This document shows positions 35,065 through 45,049 of a stretch of DNA of 64,000 bases, piece after piece. The notes beneath the pieces were generated by a model. The model saw only the letters and a program-made list of their open reading frames with translations, was not told where the DNA came from and ran no database searches. Positions within the stretch are counted from its first letter, which is position 1. The number at the start of each line of letters is the position of its first letter. Position numbers and translations under genes: made by a program. Source of the stretch: Anaerosporobacter mobilis DSM 15930 (GTDB lineage: Bacteria > Bacillota > Clostridia > Lachnospirales > Lachnospiraceae); NCBI RefSeq assembly GCF_900142955.1, contig NZ_FRCP01000014.1, positions 124,001 through 188,000 on the forward strand. The letters are read 5' to 3'.

Positions 35065-35841
35065 GTGATACTAACGAAAAAGAAATATTTGTGGTTATTA
35101 TCTTTGTGTCTTATCATTGCTATGATTGGATTATGTGGGCTATGGTATGAAATGAGGCCTAAAATGAAAGCACAGGAGTTTTACCAAAATATGAATTCGA
35201 AAAGGGAACAATTACTCACTGAAGAAGAAACAATATTACAGGAGAAGAAAAAGGAGAATGACAGTTCTAGTAAAGTTTTGGTGGGAAAAAATCAATGGCT
35301 TATGCAAATGATGAAGGCTTACCCAAACATGGTTGGTTGGATAAGAGGTGAGGATATTCAGATTGATTATCCAATTATGCAAACGGATGATAATAGTTTT
35401 TATTTGAATCACCTTCCAGATGGATCAGCTAACAAACAGGGGTCCATTTTTCTAGACAGAAGTGTCAATAGTGATTTTTCTTCACCAGTTTCTATCATAT
35501 ATGGACATATGGTGCAAGATGGTGAAATGTTTGGAGAGTTAAAAAACTATCGAAAACAAGATTTCTATGAGGAACATTCAGAACTTGAGCTTTATACATT
35601 GGAGGGGAAAAAAAGTATTGTATTGCTGGCAGCATATCTTGTAGATGGTTCATCAAATCCTTATCCAAAGGACTTTGATTCATCGGAATCATTTTATTCT
35701 TATATAGAAGAGATACAAAGCAAATCCTTTTTTCAGAGCAATGTAACGGCAGTTTCAGGTGATAAGCTTGTCATATTGTCAACTTGTGCATACGATTTTG
35801 AGGATGCACGTTTAGCGATTGTGGGGTATGTTTCACCTTAA
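35065..35841 (+). CDS. Class B sortase
   Basis: 258 residues from a GTG at 35065 behind GGGGGAG. One N-terminal membrane anchor (about residues 8-27), then a charged linker and the sortase fold. Catalytic residues: H148 in 'YGHMVQDGEMF', C241 in 'ILSTCAYDF', R249 in 'DARLAIVG'. The eight-residue Cys-Arg spacing and the helix-rich insertion ('PKDFDSSESFYSYIEEIQ') point to class B. It cleaves sorting signals outside the membrane and links proteins to peptidoglycan or to each other. The likely substrate is the neighbour, 40 bases downstream, which has LPKTG instead of the NPQTN typical of iron-uptake class B enzymes. Confidence 0.9.
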   Translation: MILTKKKYLWLLSLCLIIAMIGLCGLWYEMRPKMKAQEFYQNMNSKREQLLTEEETILQEKKKENDSSSKVLVGKNQWLMQMMKAYPNMVGWIRGEDIQIDYPIMQTDDNSFYLNHLPDGSANKQGSIFLDRSVNSDFSSPVSIIYGHMVQDGEMFGELKNYRKQDFYEEHSELELYTLEGKKSIVLLAAYLVDGSSNPYPKDFDSSESFYSYIEEIQSKSFFQSNVTAVSGDKLVILSTCAYDFEDARLAIVGYVSP

Positions 35842-35881
35842 CAAATTATTAATAAAAAGAAAGGAAAAGGGGTTAGTTTTA

Positions 35882-38800
35882 ATGGTGAGAATAATGCACA
35901 AAATAAAGAAGGCAATCTCATTTATATTAGTGTTCTTAATGGTAATTAATAGTCTTACATTCTTGGGATATAGTGTGGAGGCGGCAGAGACGGGAGCTGA
36001 TATAACTGGTCAATTGTTAAAAGGCAATGAAATTTTAACAGCTAACGATTCTATAGAAGTTAATGACAGCCTGACATGGCGAGTATCCGTGGATAAGAAT
36101 GATTTGGAAACTGGTGTTATCGTTACACTTCCAGATGGTGTTCTTCCGAATATTTCTTCTGGAAGTTTAGAAGGATATGATATCACAGTAAGTGGGAATG
36201 CGATTACCGTGACTTCAAAAAGTAGTGGAGAATCTGGAGATACGGAAAATCCAGGGGAGATAGCAACGGGTTCTGCTGTAAATGCAGCAAGTGTTATAGA
36301 AACGTTAAGTATTCCTTGTAAAATTGATCAAGGAAAAGTGGCAGCTGGAAAGATTAAAATAGCTGGAATAGACTTAAATGTTACAGGTATTGTACAAACA
36401 AGCAATACAGGTGCTGCTCCCGACTCCATAGAACTGATTAAGAAGACGGATGCGGGTGAGACACCAATCACATCTGGAGCTACTGTTAGCATGAAAGATA
36501 GCTTCATATTACGAATGAACTGGAAAAGTCTTGCGGATGTGAAGGCTTTAGATTCTTACGACCTTGACTTGCCTGAGGAATTTGGTATACCATCTGCAGA
36601 TGGTTCAGCCATGATAAAAGCGCAGAATGTTCCGGTTGGTTTTCCGGATTTACCATTTGCAACTATTTCATGGAAGGCAGGTATCAACAAGTTACATATT
36701 GAATTTATGGATATGGGTAAATATACGATAGAGGGTGAAGAATATGATGCTCTTTCTTTACTTGGAGATGCTTCCATAGATTACGAATGCAAGCTTGATG
36801 AAAGTCTGAAAGCAGATGATCAAGGAAAGATCACTATCGATTTACTTTCTGATAGTGTAACGATAACTGTAAGTGAACTCGTTCCAAAAGCTCCTAAGCT
36901 AGATAAAGTAGCTGGCACATGGAATGAGGAAGGTGAAGTGGAATGGACGGTTACCTACACGCATCCGGTTAGTGCTTATACAGGTGATATACCTACTAAG
37001 CTTACAGATGCTATTCCAGAAGGGCTTGCCTATATAGAGAATAGTGCCAAAGTAATGGTAAATGGAGTAGACAAAACAAACTGGATCACAAAAGAAGACG
37101 AAACCTTAATCTGTGACCTTACGAATATTCAAGGCGGTCAAACGCTTACATTTACCTATAAGACCAAGCTAACAGATGGAGAATTGCAGAAAATCTGGAC
37201 TAATACTACTTCTGGTATAAGTTATACGAATAGCATCGTTGCGAAAGTAAATAATACAGATGCAAAAGGTGTGCAAGGAAGCAGTACGGCGACGGTATCT
37301 TCAAACAATTGGTCTGGACGTATCATGATTAACAAAGACGGAAACGCGATAGCTCCTTCTGGTGGAGAAACTGATTGGAAGATTAATTGGGAAGTAACGG
37401 TAAAGACAGCCAGTCGTAATTTTAAGAATCTTACTCTAATCGATACAATGGGTGAAGGTTTGGTTTTGGATGAAAATAGTATTGAGGTAGTTAATGAGAA
37501 TGGTGTGGTTGTTTCCTTTATAAAATCGGTTGTTCCTGCTACTGGTGGTAAGACACAGATGACGCTTGATTTGGTGAAAGCAGAAGTACCAGCGACCTCA
37601 GAAAAGATATATAGGATTACATATACGACAACGGTAAAACAGGAGTATTTTGATCAAACCTCAAATCTTAATGATAACAGTATTAAAAACTATGCTGAAC
37701 TGAAATATGAATGGCCAGATGGTAGTGGAATAAGTGGTATGTTCTCTCCGCCATCGGTTTCGAAAAAACCAGATGGTATTAACAACACGATGATAGTAAA
37801 GTCTGGGAAAGGTTATAATAAAAAAGATCATTCATTAACATGGGAAATTAAGGTGAATCCAAATAAGGTTAATTTAACTCAGGTTGAATTGGTGGATGAT
37901 TTGTCTGCTATGGATCCAAAACATAGTTTTGTACCAGAAGAAAGTATGGATGTAGCAATTGTTGATGGAATTAAAGCTACCATCTTAGCTGCTGTGAAGA
38001 AAGGTTTAAATGATGCAGGGCTAAGTAGCACGGTACAAGATAGTGTGCAAGTTGAATTAATTGGGAATAAATTAACAATTAAAATGAGTAATCTAGGAAA
38101 AAATAGTTTCGCTTTTCAATTGAAAACTTATGCTACTGATCCAAGTTTCTACGCAGGAAACGCCAGTAAGACATTTGTAAACAAAGTTACCATGACAAAG
38201 GCGGGCACAACAGTAGATGGCACTCCGATAGCGGCAGATGTTTCTGCTACGGCATCAATCCCTGCATCGAGTAATGTTTTGACCAAAGAACATGTATCTT
38301 ACGATCCGGTTACTAAAAAACTAACATGGCGTTTGATCATTAATTCTAATGAAACGGATTTAGGTGATGTTATAATTACCGATGATCTTGTAGATGGTTT
38401 GTCATGCAATGCTGAGGATGCAACACTTAACGGCGGAAGCTTTACTGGAGCGAATACATTTACCGTAGATGGAACAAAGAACATTACGATTAATTTGTCC
38501 AATGTAAAAACTAAACAAACGATTACGTTTACTACAACAGTAGATGTAGATACGGAGGCGTTTCGAACCAAAGACAAAGTTGATTTTACAAACACTGCAA
38601 AGTTGACAAGTCAGACGAATCCGAAAATTGTTAAAAGTGAGACTTCTTTAACGTTATCTAATAAAGCGCTTAGTAAAACGGCAATTAAAAACGAACAGAG
38701 TTTAACTGCAGATTACACCGTGAAGTTAAATCCTTTGGGTATGGATCTTTTGAACGGATTACCAGCAGGCCAAAAACTTCAGTTAGAAGATACGTTACCA

Positions 38801-40819
38801 GATGGTTTATATCTAGATCTTGATAGTGTGAAGTTATATAATGCAGGTGTATTGAAGACGACAAATTCCTCTAACACATATACGGTGGAGTTGACACCGG
38901 TGGGAGCGCCAATTGATACTGCTATCTCTTATGATGCGGCATCACGTACACTTACAGTAGATATTCCTGATGCTTCAAAAGGATATATTCTTACCTATAA
39001 AACCTATATTGTTCGAACTGGTGTAGACCTGAAAAACGATATTCGTTTGGTAGGAAGTGTACTTCCAGATACCAGTTCTATTAAGAATACTTACAATACT
39101 ATGAAAGTCGCATCCAACGGAAATGCAAAAATGGTATTGCCAAAAACAAGTTTTGTTTCCTTACAAATTAAAAAGGTGAATGAAACAGGAAACGTTTTAG
39201 GAGGCGCTGTTTTTGGACTTTATGCAAAGAAAACGGATACTACTCCATTAGTAAGTGCTACTTGTGATAGTGCTACTGGAATCAGTACACTTGCCATTCC
39301 TAAAAGTCTAGTAAAAGGTATTCAAACCTTGTACTGGAAAGAAATTACGGCTCCATTAGGGTATGAACTTAACTCAGAGTGGCACGAACTGGATATAACG
39401 AATTATGATCCAGCAGCGGTTATCGATGTTATTAATGTTCCAACTGGGGATGCTGCCAGTGCGCAAATTAAGTTGAAAAAGATAGATAGTAAAGATTCTT
39501 CAAAAGTATTGCCGGGTGCTGTATTTGCAATTTATACAGATAAAGAATGTACTTTACCAGTAATAGATGGTGGGAAACCGTTAACAAGTACAAGTGACAG
39601 TAATGGTGTTATTACATTTGATGGTCTGTATCCAGAACAAACATATTATGTAAGAGAATTATCAGCTCCAGCGGGATATGTATTCTCAGAACAAACAATC
39701 AAAGTAATCGCCAAAAAAACATGGGCAATTTCAGATATCAGTGCAGTTACCAATGATAAGGCCGATGTTACGTTAAAGGTTACGAAAGTAGATGCACTTG
39801 ACTCATCGAAGAAGCTTTCCGGAGCAGAGTTTCAACTTTATGAAGATGAAACTTGTACGACGAACGTGAGCGGGGCGCAGACTACCATCGCTGATGGTAC
39901 ACTTAGCTTTACTGGATTATATCCTAATCATACCTATTATCTAAAAGAGATTACTGCTCCACAAGGGTATATATTAAGTTCAGACGTTTTCACCATAACT
40001 ACAGGTATTAATGGTGAAGTTTTGTCAAAAGAGATAGGCAATTATCTCATAGGCTGGGATGAAAAAGCGTCCATTCAAATTACCAAGACAAATGAAGATG
40101 GTTCTGAATTTCTAGAGAAGGCAACTTTTGCTCTATATGGGCAGAACAAGGTTACACTTTTGGGAGAACAAACAACGGATCAAAATGGTGTCTGCAGTTT
40201 TACAGGACTCAGTCAAGGAACATATTATGTAAAAGAGGTAGCCGCACCAGAAGGATATGTACTCTCTAATAACTGGATAGAGGTACCAGTTGGAATAAAT
40301 GAGGCTGTACCACTTACGATAACAAATAAGAAAACTCCAGTAAAACCAGTTGAGCCAACGAATCCAACAGAACCAACAAATCCGACGGAGCCAACGGAAC
40401 CAACAGAACCGACGAAACCGACAGAGCCAACGAAACCAACGAAACCAACGAAACCAAATCCTAATGAACCAAATGTGCCTGATGAATCAGATGATGGATC
40501 GGAATCAAATGGTGGTAAGGATAATGAAATACCAAACAATTCAAAGTCTGGGAAGGGAAATGACCAAAAGGATAACTCTGCCTTGAATGAGAAGGAAGCC
40601 AATAATAGAAAAGGTGACCAAAAAGATTCACAGACAATTTCCAATAGTTCACTTCCAAAAACAGGTGTTAAATCACATTATGTATTGTGGATTACTTGTA
40701 TTATTCTCTCTATTGTTACTGCAATTGGATTAGTGGTATTTTGGAAGCGTCAGAATAAAAGAATGAATGTAAAACAGGTAGCGCCGAAGCAAGATAAATC
40801 CTCTGATCAATTAAAGTAA
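35882..40819 (+). CDS. Giant LPKTG-anchored adhesin/pilin-like protein with CnaB (SpaA) domains
   Basis: 1645 residues from the ATG at 35882 behind AAAGGAAAAGGGG. A signal peptide (about residues 8-34, ending 'VEAAE') is followed by roughly 1050 residues of tandem beta-rich adhesin modules with recurring 'LTWEIKVNPN', 'LTWRLIINSN', 'TFTTTV' patterns, as in collagen-binding and DUF11-like stalks. Four CnaB/SpaA domains start near residues 1090, 1195, 1296 and 1398; each has an N-terminal Lys ('KKVNE', 'KKIDS', 'TKVDA', 'TKTNE') and a C-terminal Glu ('KEITAP', 'RELSAP', 'KEITAP', 'KEVAAP') able to form intramolecular isopeptide bonds. Then a Pro-Thr-Glu/Lys repeat (about 1487-1527), a polar linker, LPKTG (1591-1595), a hydrophobic segment and a basic tail. 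Confidence 0.92.
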   Translation: MVRIMHKIKKAISFILVFLMVINSLTFLGYSVEAAETGADITGQLLKGNEILTANDSIEVNDSLTWRVSVDKNDLETGVIVTLPDGVLPNISSGSLEGYDITVSGNAITVTSKSSGESGDTENPGEIATGSAVNAASVIETLSIPCKIDQGKVAAGKIKIAGIDLNVTGIVQTSNTGAAPDSIELIKKTDAGETPITSGATVSMKDSFILRMNWKSLADVKALDSYDLDLPEEFGIPSADGSAMIKAQNVPVGFPDLPFATISWKAGINKLHIEFMDMGKYTIEGEEYDALSLLGDASIDYECKLDESLKADDQGKITIDLLSDSVTITVSELVPKAPKLDKVAGTWNEEGEVEWTVTYTHPVSAYTGDIPTKLTDAIPEGLAYIENSAKVMVNGVDKTNWITKEDETLICDLTNIQGGQTLTFTYKTKLTDGELQKIWTNTTSGISYTNSIVAKVNNTDAKGVQGSSTATVSSNNWSGRIMINKDGNAIAPSGGETDWKINWEVTVKTASRNFKNLTLIDTMGEGLVLDENSIEVVNENGVVVSFIKSVVPATGGKTQMTLDLVKAEVPATSEKIYRITYTTTVKQEYFDQTSNLNDNSIKNYAELKYEWPDGSGISGMFSPPSVSKKPDGINNTMIVKSGKGYNKKDHSLTWEIKVNPNKVNLTQVELVDDLSAMDPKHSFVPEESMDVAIVDGIKATILAAVKKGLNDAGLSSTVQDSVQVELIGNKLTIKMSNLGKNSFAFQLKTYATDPSFYAGNASKTFVNKVTMTKAGTTVDGTPIAADVSATASIPASSNVLTKEHVSYDPVTKKLTWRLIINSNETDLGDVIITDDLVDGLSCNAEDATLNGGSFTGANTFTVDGTKNITINLSNVKTKQTITFTTTVDVDTEAFRTKDKVDFTNTAKLTSQTNPKIVKSETSLTLSNKALSKTAIKNEQSLTADYTVKLNPLGMDLLNGLPAGQKLQLEDTLPDGLYLDLDSVKLYNAGVLKTTNSSNTYTVELTPVGAPIDTAISYDAASRTLTVDIPDASKGYILTYKTYIVRTGVDLKNDIRLVGSVLPDTSSIKNTYNTMKVASNGNAKMVLPKTSFVSLQIKKVNETGNVLGGAVFGLYAKKTDTTPLVSATCDSATGISTLAIPKSLVKGIQTLYWKEITAPLGYELNSEWHELDITNYDPAAVIDVINVPTGDAASAQIKLKKIDSKDSSKVLPGAVFAIYTDKECTLPVIDGGKPLTSTSDSNGVITFDGLYPEQTYYVRELSAPAGYVFSEQTIKVIAKKTWAISDISAVTNDKADVTLKVTKVDALDSSKKLSGAEFQLYEDETCTTNVSGAQTTIADGTLSFTGLYPNHTYYLKEITAPQGYILSSDVFTITTGINGEVLSKEIGNYLIGWDEKASIQITKTNEDGSEFLEKATFALYGQNKVTLLGEQTTDQNGVCSFTGLSQGTYYVKEVAAPEGYVLSNNWIEVPVGINEAVPLTITNKKTPVKPVEPTNPTEPTNPTEPTEPTEPTKPTEPTKPTKPTKPNPNEPNVPDESDDGSESNGGKDNEIPNNSKSGKGNDQKDNSALNEKEANNRKGDQKDSQTISNSSLPKTGVKSHYVLWITCIILSIVTAIGLVVFWKRQNKRMNVKQVAPKQDKSSDQLK
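40338..40470 (+). repeat. Coding tandem repeat, Pro-Thr-Glu/Lys wall-spanning region
   Basis: Near-identical 9-base units (CCAACGGAA, CCAACAGAA, CCGACGAAA and similar) encode PTE, PTN or PTK triplets in the adhesin. Such tracts span the cell wall and often change length by slippage. Confidence 0.8.
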
Positions 40820-41127
40820 ACAATAAATCAATTTGATAAGGAGTAATCTAGATTCTACCAATCCTTTGAATACAAGAAATAGTTGAAGGAAAGAGAGTAA
40901 TTCGTTTTAGTTAAAAGTAAATAGTACATGAAAAGATAATCCCGAGATGGTGTGTGTCTATGATGAATATATAAAAAACGTTATAGGTATGCAACATTTT
41001 GGGATTTTTGTGTGGTTTTAATCTATGTAATTACTGGATGACTTAAAATAATCTTGTAAGGATGATACAAGTTGTTTACAATATGGTGGTATTATAATGA
41101 TGCTAGTAAGGATTGATGGAGATAGAT
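40820..41127. other. Intergenic region before the second two-component system
   Basis: About 308 bases without a gene. A weak hairpin (AAGGAGTAATCTAGATT...TCCTT, 40838-40866) follows the adhesin gene but has no T-run. The rest up to 41040 shows nothing I can name. Confidence 0.5.
41053..41098 (+). promoter_or_regulatory. Inverted repeat and -10 upstream of the response regulator
   Basis: CTTGTA-N7-TACAAG (41053-41071) is a perfect inverted repeat; TATAAT follows at 41093-41098 with a poor -35. It is a plausible autoregulatory site for the OmpR-type regulator, not proven. Confidence 0.4.
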
Positions 41128-41784
41128 ATGTATAAGATATTAATTGTAGAAGATGAAAAACCAATAGCAGATTTAATTAGGATAAGTCTTTGTACATCTG
41201 GATACGATTGTGAAGCCGTGTATGATGGTATGGAAGCATCTGATAAATTGTTGGAAAGGAAATATGATTTAGTATTGCTAGATATTATGCTACCAAAGGT
41301 GGATGGTTATGAACTGATTAACTTTATCAAGCCAATGGAAATTCCGGTTATCTTTGTATCTGCCAAAGGTAAGGTTGAAGACCGGGTAAAAGGATTAAAA
41401 ACAGGAGCCGATGATTACATAACCAAACCATTTGAAGTAATTGAATTAATAGCTAGAGTAGAAAGTGTTCTGAGAAGATATCATAAAACCAAGGAGGTTG
41501 TTGAATATGAAGATTTACTAATTGATCAACAAGCTCATGCTGTAACAAAAGGGAGAGAAGAAATCCATCTGACAGAGAAGGAGTATCAGCTTCTTTTGTA
41601 TTTTATTGAAAATAAAAATATTGCTCTGTTTCGGGATCAGATATACGAAAAAGTCTGGGAAGGAGAACTTAGCGACAATAGTAGAACGGTTGATTTGCAT
41701 ATTCAAAGGTTAAGAAAGAAGTTGAATTGGGAGAAGAAAATAGTTTCCGTTCATAAAGTTGGCTATCGTTTAGAGTGCGTATGA
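41128..41784 (+). CDS. OmpR-family response regulator
   Basis: 218 residues from the ATG at 41128, six bases after GGAG; upstream TTG/ATG codons at 41113-41116 lack a box. The receiver has 'VEDEKP', phospho-acceptor D52 in 'LVLLDIMLP', 'VSAKG' and 'KPFEVIELIARVE'. The winged helix has 'LTEKEYQLLLYF' and ends 'RLRKKL...KVGYRLECV'. The stop overlaps the kinase start (ATGA), so the pair is translationally coupled. Located after the adhesin genes; the targets may be envelope genes nearby, which is inference. Confidence 0.9.
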   Translation: MYKILIVEDEKPIADLIRISLCTSGYDCEAVYDGMEASDKLLERKYDLVLLDIMLPKVDGYELINFIKPMEIPVIFVSAKGKVEDRVKGLKTGADDYITKPFEVIELIARVESVLRRYHKTKEVVEYEDLLIDQQAHAVTKGREEIHLTEKEYQLLLYFIENKNIALFRDQIYEKVWEGELSDNSRTVDLHIQRLRKKLNWEKKIVSVHKVGYRLECV

Positions 41785-43199
41785 GATTTTCATGGAAGTT
41801 ATTAATAAGTACCTATATTCTAGTATTGATTACGCTATGTGCCAGTTCTACAATTCTTATATACAGTATGTTTGATAATGAAATGCAAAAGGAAATTACG
41901 GAAGCAGAAAATGAAAATACTATGATGAGAATGGGAATGCATACTCTTGTGAAAGAGTACGATAAATCTATGTATGGTGTGCAAGTGGGTGTTCTTGAAA
42001 GAGTTCTTAAGCGTTTGGAAATTAACTGGAAGAATGAGAGAAGACAGTTTGCGGTAATTGATTTGAACGGTAATGTTATTAGCAGCAATCGGTTGTTTGC
42101 TGGGTATGGAACAGTAAGAGAGATACCAAAAGATGAACAGGAATTGATATATAAGACTTATAAGAGTGGCAAGTCTTATTATATTCAAATGTGTACTAGG
42201 CTTAATCTAGAAGAGAATAGTATTTTAATTATAAACACGCAAGATATAACCAAAACCTATACATTAAGAGAAGAAATGTTACATGTTAGTTCGATTATTA
42301 CTTTATGCATGGTTATGGTTTTTGGGGCAGTTAATATTGGAATTGTAAAGATATTGCTTAAACCTATTAGTGAGATGACGGATGCAACTGAAAAGATTGT
42401 TCAGGGAGATTTGGAGGTTCGAGTTCAGGAAGGAAGTAAAGATGAATTAGGGATGCTTGCCAGGAGATTTAATCTGATGACGGAACATGTTCAAAAAAAC
42501 ATTCTGGATTTGGAAGAGTATGCAAGAAGACAAGATAATTTCGTGGGAAGCTTTTCTCATGAACTAAAAACCCCATTAACCTCCATAATAGGTTATGCAG
42601 ATCTAATGAGGACGAGGAAATTGGATGAAGAAACGTATTTTCTTGCTGCCAATTATATATTTGAAGAAGGAAAAAGGTTGGAAAGTCTATCCTTTAAAAT
42701 GTTAGAGCTTTTGGTAGAGAAGGATACGGCTATTATGTTGGAAAAGGTATCAATGAAACAATTACTTGATGATTCTTTTTATATAGTGAGGGAGAAGATG
42801 AAAGAAAAGAATGTACAAGTTATAATAGAGGATACTTCCTTTTTCGTAACTGCAGATATTGAACTTATGAAAACAGTATTAAGCAACCTTTTGGAAAATG
42901 CGAGAAAGGCAGTTTTGGAAAATGGAGAAATTCGAGTAAGTGCAGAACAGATTAATAACAGGAATATTATTAGTATTCAAGATAATGGGAGAGGTATACC
43001 AAAAGAAGAACTTGGGAAAATTGAGGAAGCTTTTTATCGAGTTGATAGGTCTAGGTCGAGGCTTGAAGGTGGATTTGGGCTTGGACTAAGTATTTGTTCA
43101 CAAATTATGATGATGCATCAAGGAGAGATGCTGTTTGAAAGTGAAGTTGGCAAGGGAACAAAGGTATCCGTTATCTGGAAGGAGGATTGTGTGAATTAG
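41781..43199 (+). CDS. Sensor histidine kinase with HAMP domain
   Basis: 472 residues, ATG at 41781 overlapping the regulator stop by 4 bases. Membrane segments at about residues 7-29 and 170-192 flank an extracellular sensor of about 140 residues. A HAMP domain follows ('KPISEMTDATEKIVQGDLEVRV' in part), then H260 in 'SHELKTPLTSIIGYADLMR', N-box 'NLLENARKAV', G1 'DNGRGIP', F-box 'EEAFYRVDRSRS', G2 'GFGLGLSIC'. All are intact. The sensed signal is not evident from the sensor domain. Confidence 0.92.
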   Translation: MRFSWKLLISTYILVLITLCASSTILIYSMFDNEMQKEITEAENENTMMRMGMHTLVKEYDKSMYGVQVGVLERVLKRLEINWKNERRQFAVIDLNGNVISSNRLFAGYGTVREIPKDEQELIYKTYKSGKSYYIQMCTRLNLEENSILIINTQDITKTYTLREEMLHVSSIITLCMVMVFGAVNIGIVKILLKPISEMTDATEKIVQGDLEVRVQEGSKDELGMLARRFNLMTEHVQKNILDLEEYARRQDNFVGSFSHELKTPLTSIIGYADLMRTRKLDEETYFLAANYIFEEGKRLESLSFKMLELLVEKDTAIMLEKVSMKQLLDDSFYIVREKMKEKNVQVIIEDTSFFVTADIELMKTVLSNLLENARKAVLENGEIRVSAEQINNRNIISIQDNGRGIPKEELGKIEEAFYRVDRSRSRLEGGFGLGLSICSQIMMMHQGEMLFESEVGKGTKVSVIWKEDCVN

Positions 43200-43261
43200 T
43201 AGGAGATTTCACACGTAACTTTGTACTTACGGTCCAAAGTTTTGTAGGCTTTGAGAAAGGC

Positions 43262-43834
43262 ATGGTTATTAATATGAGAAGAATCTTACGTTATTTTGTA
43301 GGAAGTACAATCGCTTTAGTGTTTGCGCTAATTACAGTAATTACCCCTAGGATTTTCTTTAGAATACAAGATGAAGAAACAATAGGAAATGAAAAAAAGA
43401 AGAACGTAGTAATGGAAGATAAGGAGCTGTATAATCAGGAAGAATATGGAATAGAAGAGAAGGGGAATATGCTTAGCGATGACAGTAATATGGAATATGT
43501 ACTGTTGGATACGGGCAGTTCTTTTAGTTTGTATGAAGCCAGATTACAATGCTTTCGGGAATTGAGTAAAATACCATCTTTGAAGATGGATTTGTATGGA
43601 CCCGTTAAAGAAGATATTGATATAAAGCCATATTTAATGATTCCTGTAAAGGTACCATCTAAGGCATTTGTATTGTGGAAAGGTGAGTTAGAAATAGATA
43701 AGGTTATATATAAAATTGTACTGGACGAGGAATCGGGAAAAATAATTGCATTGGACTCAGATTCTTTTAGTAACAATGAATTAAATAAGAAAATCCTTGA
43801 AGAATGGAAGGGATATTTAAAAAAGGAAGAGTAG
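43262..43834 (+). CDS. Membrane-anchored or exported protein with PepSY-like C-terminus
   Basis: 190 residues if it starts at the ATG at 43262. The start is uncertain: a TTG at 43187 lies directly after AAGGAGGA inside the kinase gene, and another ATG is at 43274. A hydrophobic segment 'FVGSTIALVFALITVI' near the N-terminus suggests a signal anchor. The C-terminal half ends with 'YKIVLDEESGKIIAL', a pattern similar to PepSY repeats. Position after the kinase suggests an accessory protein of this two-component system; function unknown. Confidence 0.55.
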   Translation: MVINMRRILRYFVGSTIALVFALITVITPRIFFRIQDEETIGNEKKKNVVMEDKELYNQEEYGIEEKGNMLSDDSNMEYVLLDTGSSFSLYEARLQCFRELSKIPSLKMDLYGPVKEDIDIKPYLMIPVKVPSKAFVLWKGELEIDKVIYKIVLDEESGKIIALDSDSFSNNELNKKILEEWKGYLKKEE

Positions 43835-43966
43835 GATACCGTTCGATATAATCTATCTCTAGAATATAAAAGACGACGATACCAATAGGGAACACATTCT
43901 AAGATTTGTTGCTATGAAAGCGAGGCTGAATAGTAACCATAAGATGCATTGTAGGAGGGAGTTTGT

Positions 43967-44701
43967 ATGATTACATTAAAGAAGAAAAAGGTGTTTGTTA
44001 CTTGCTTATTAGCAGCAGTGTTTCTAGCAATAACAGGGTGTAGCAACAAGATCGCCAAAACATCAAACGATACACAAGAAGTAGTATCTGCGGAGAGCAT
44101 TTTAAATCAACTATCAGATGAGGAGAAAAATGCAGCAGCATTGATTACGCAAGAGGAAGAAGTTAAGAATGATGTGCCTATGGTGGAGTTGCCTAAGGGT
44201 ATTCAAGGAGAGAAAGCAGAGACGCAAAGACTGGAGGAATTGAGAAAACTTATTATTACTTATTATGAGATACCGAAAGACTATCATGAATCAACAAAGT
44301 ATTATTATAATAGAGTCGACCTCGATGACGATGGAGAAGAAGAATTGTTTGTGATTGTTATGGGACCTTATACAAGTGGTTCAGGTGGAAGCAACGCTTT
44401 ATGGGTTACTAACAATGGAGGAGAATTACATGTTAAACAGGATTTTACGATTGTTAATACTCCGATTATTGTAAGTGATAAGGTAACCAATGGAGTTCAT
44501 GACCTCATTGTTCCTTTTTATGGAGGTGGAGCACAAAGCCAATATTCTATTCTTGAATTCCAAGGGGATGGTTATCCAAGAGTATCCGATGGTAAGATGA
44601 GCAAGGATCTAGAAGGGATTACTGGGAATGCGATTATAGCCAATGATTTGGTAGCAGAGATGGATAAGGGAATTACAGGTATGAATTTGCTAGCTGAATA
44701 A
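43967..44701 (+). CDS. Lipoprotein, function unknown
   Basis: 244 residues, start behind GTAGGAGGGAG. The signal ends in lipobox 'ITGC' (Cys about residue 25). The middle contains 'RVDLDDDGEEELFVIV', similar to calcium-binding FG-GAP or EF-hand-like strands, with a Gly/Ser-rich loop after. No enzyme motif is seen. It is 133 bases after the previous gene and may belong to the same envelope-related operon. Confidence 0.7.
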   Translation: MITLKKKKVFVTCLLAAVFLAITGCSNKIAKTSNDTQEVVSAESILNQLSDEEKNAAALITQEEEVKNDVPMVELPKGIQGEKAETQRLEELRKLIITYYEIPKDYHESTKYYYNRVDLDDDGEEELFVIVMGPYTSGSGGSNALWVTNNGGELHVKQDFTIVNTPIIVSDKVTNGVHDLIVPFYGGGAQSQYSILEFQGDGYPRVSDGKMSKDLEGITGNAIIANDLVAEMDKGITGMNLLAE

Positions 44702-44758
44702 CCAATTGTATAAGGATAAACAAGGTCGTTCCCATACGAATTAATTATATAAGGTAAT

Positions 44759-44808
44759 CAAAGGAGTTATAGAAGTGGAATAATATGTATGCAACTCTTT
44801 TGTTTTAA
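44759..44808 (+). terminator. Probable terminator after the lipoprotein gene
   Basis: CAAAGGAGTT pairs with AACTCTTTTG across a 24-base loop (one G-U), followed by TTTT. The long loop lowers confidence. The rest of 44702-44960 holds no other visible feature. Confidence 0.5.
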
Positions 44809-44965
44809 TAATAAAGCAAAACCATAGAATATGTTGTGTTTCCTTTGTTTGCTTAAGTTTGTAGTCAGAATAAGAAGAAAAACAGATGGGAAATACTGTA
44901 CATAAAGTTGGTAAAAAAGGCTGATTATAGCCGTTTAAACTGGTAAAGTTATAACTTAACTAAGC

Positions 44966-44994
44966 TTGACAAAAAGGATGGGAATTGTTACAAT
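44966..44994 (+). promoter_or_regulatory. Strong promoter for ilvN-ilvC
   Basis: TTGACA (44966-44971), 17 bases, TACAAT (44989-44994). Transcription should start near 45001, giving a leader of about 120 bases. Confidence 0.8.
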
Positions 44995-45049
44995 ACAAGC
45001 AAGATTATGAACAAATAATCAAAGAAATAACTTATGAAGTAGCAGTTTA

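Noticed and set aside
40225..40644. Long minus-strand open frame rich in Gly, Val and Phe repeats
   Set aside because: It is the complement of the PTE/PTK repeat tract of the adhesin; no ribosome binding site, and the repeat pattern follows from the sense codons.
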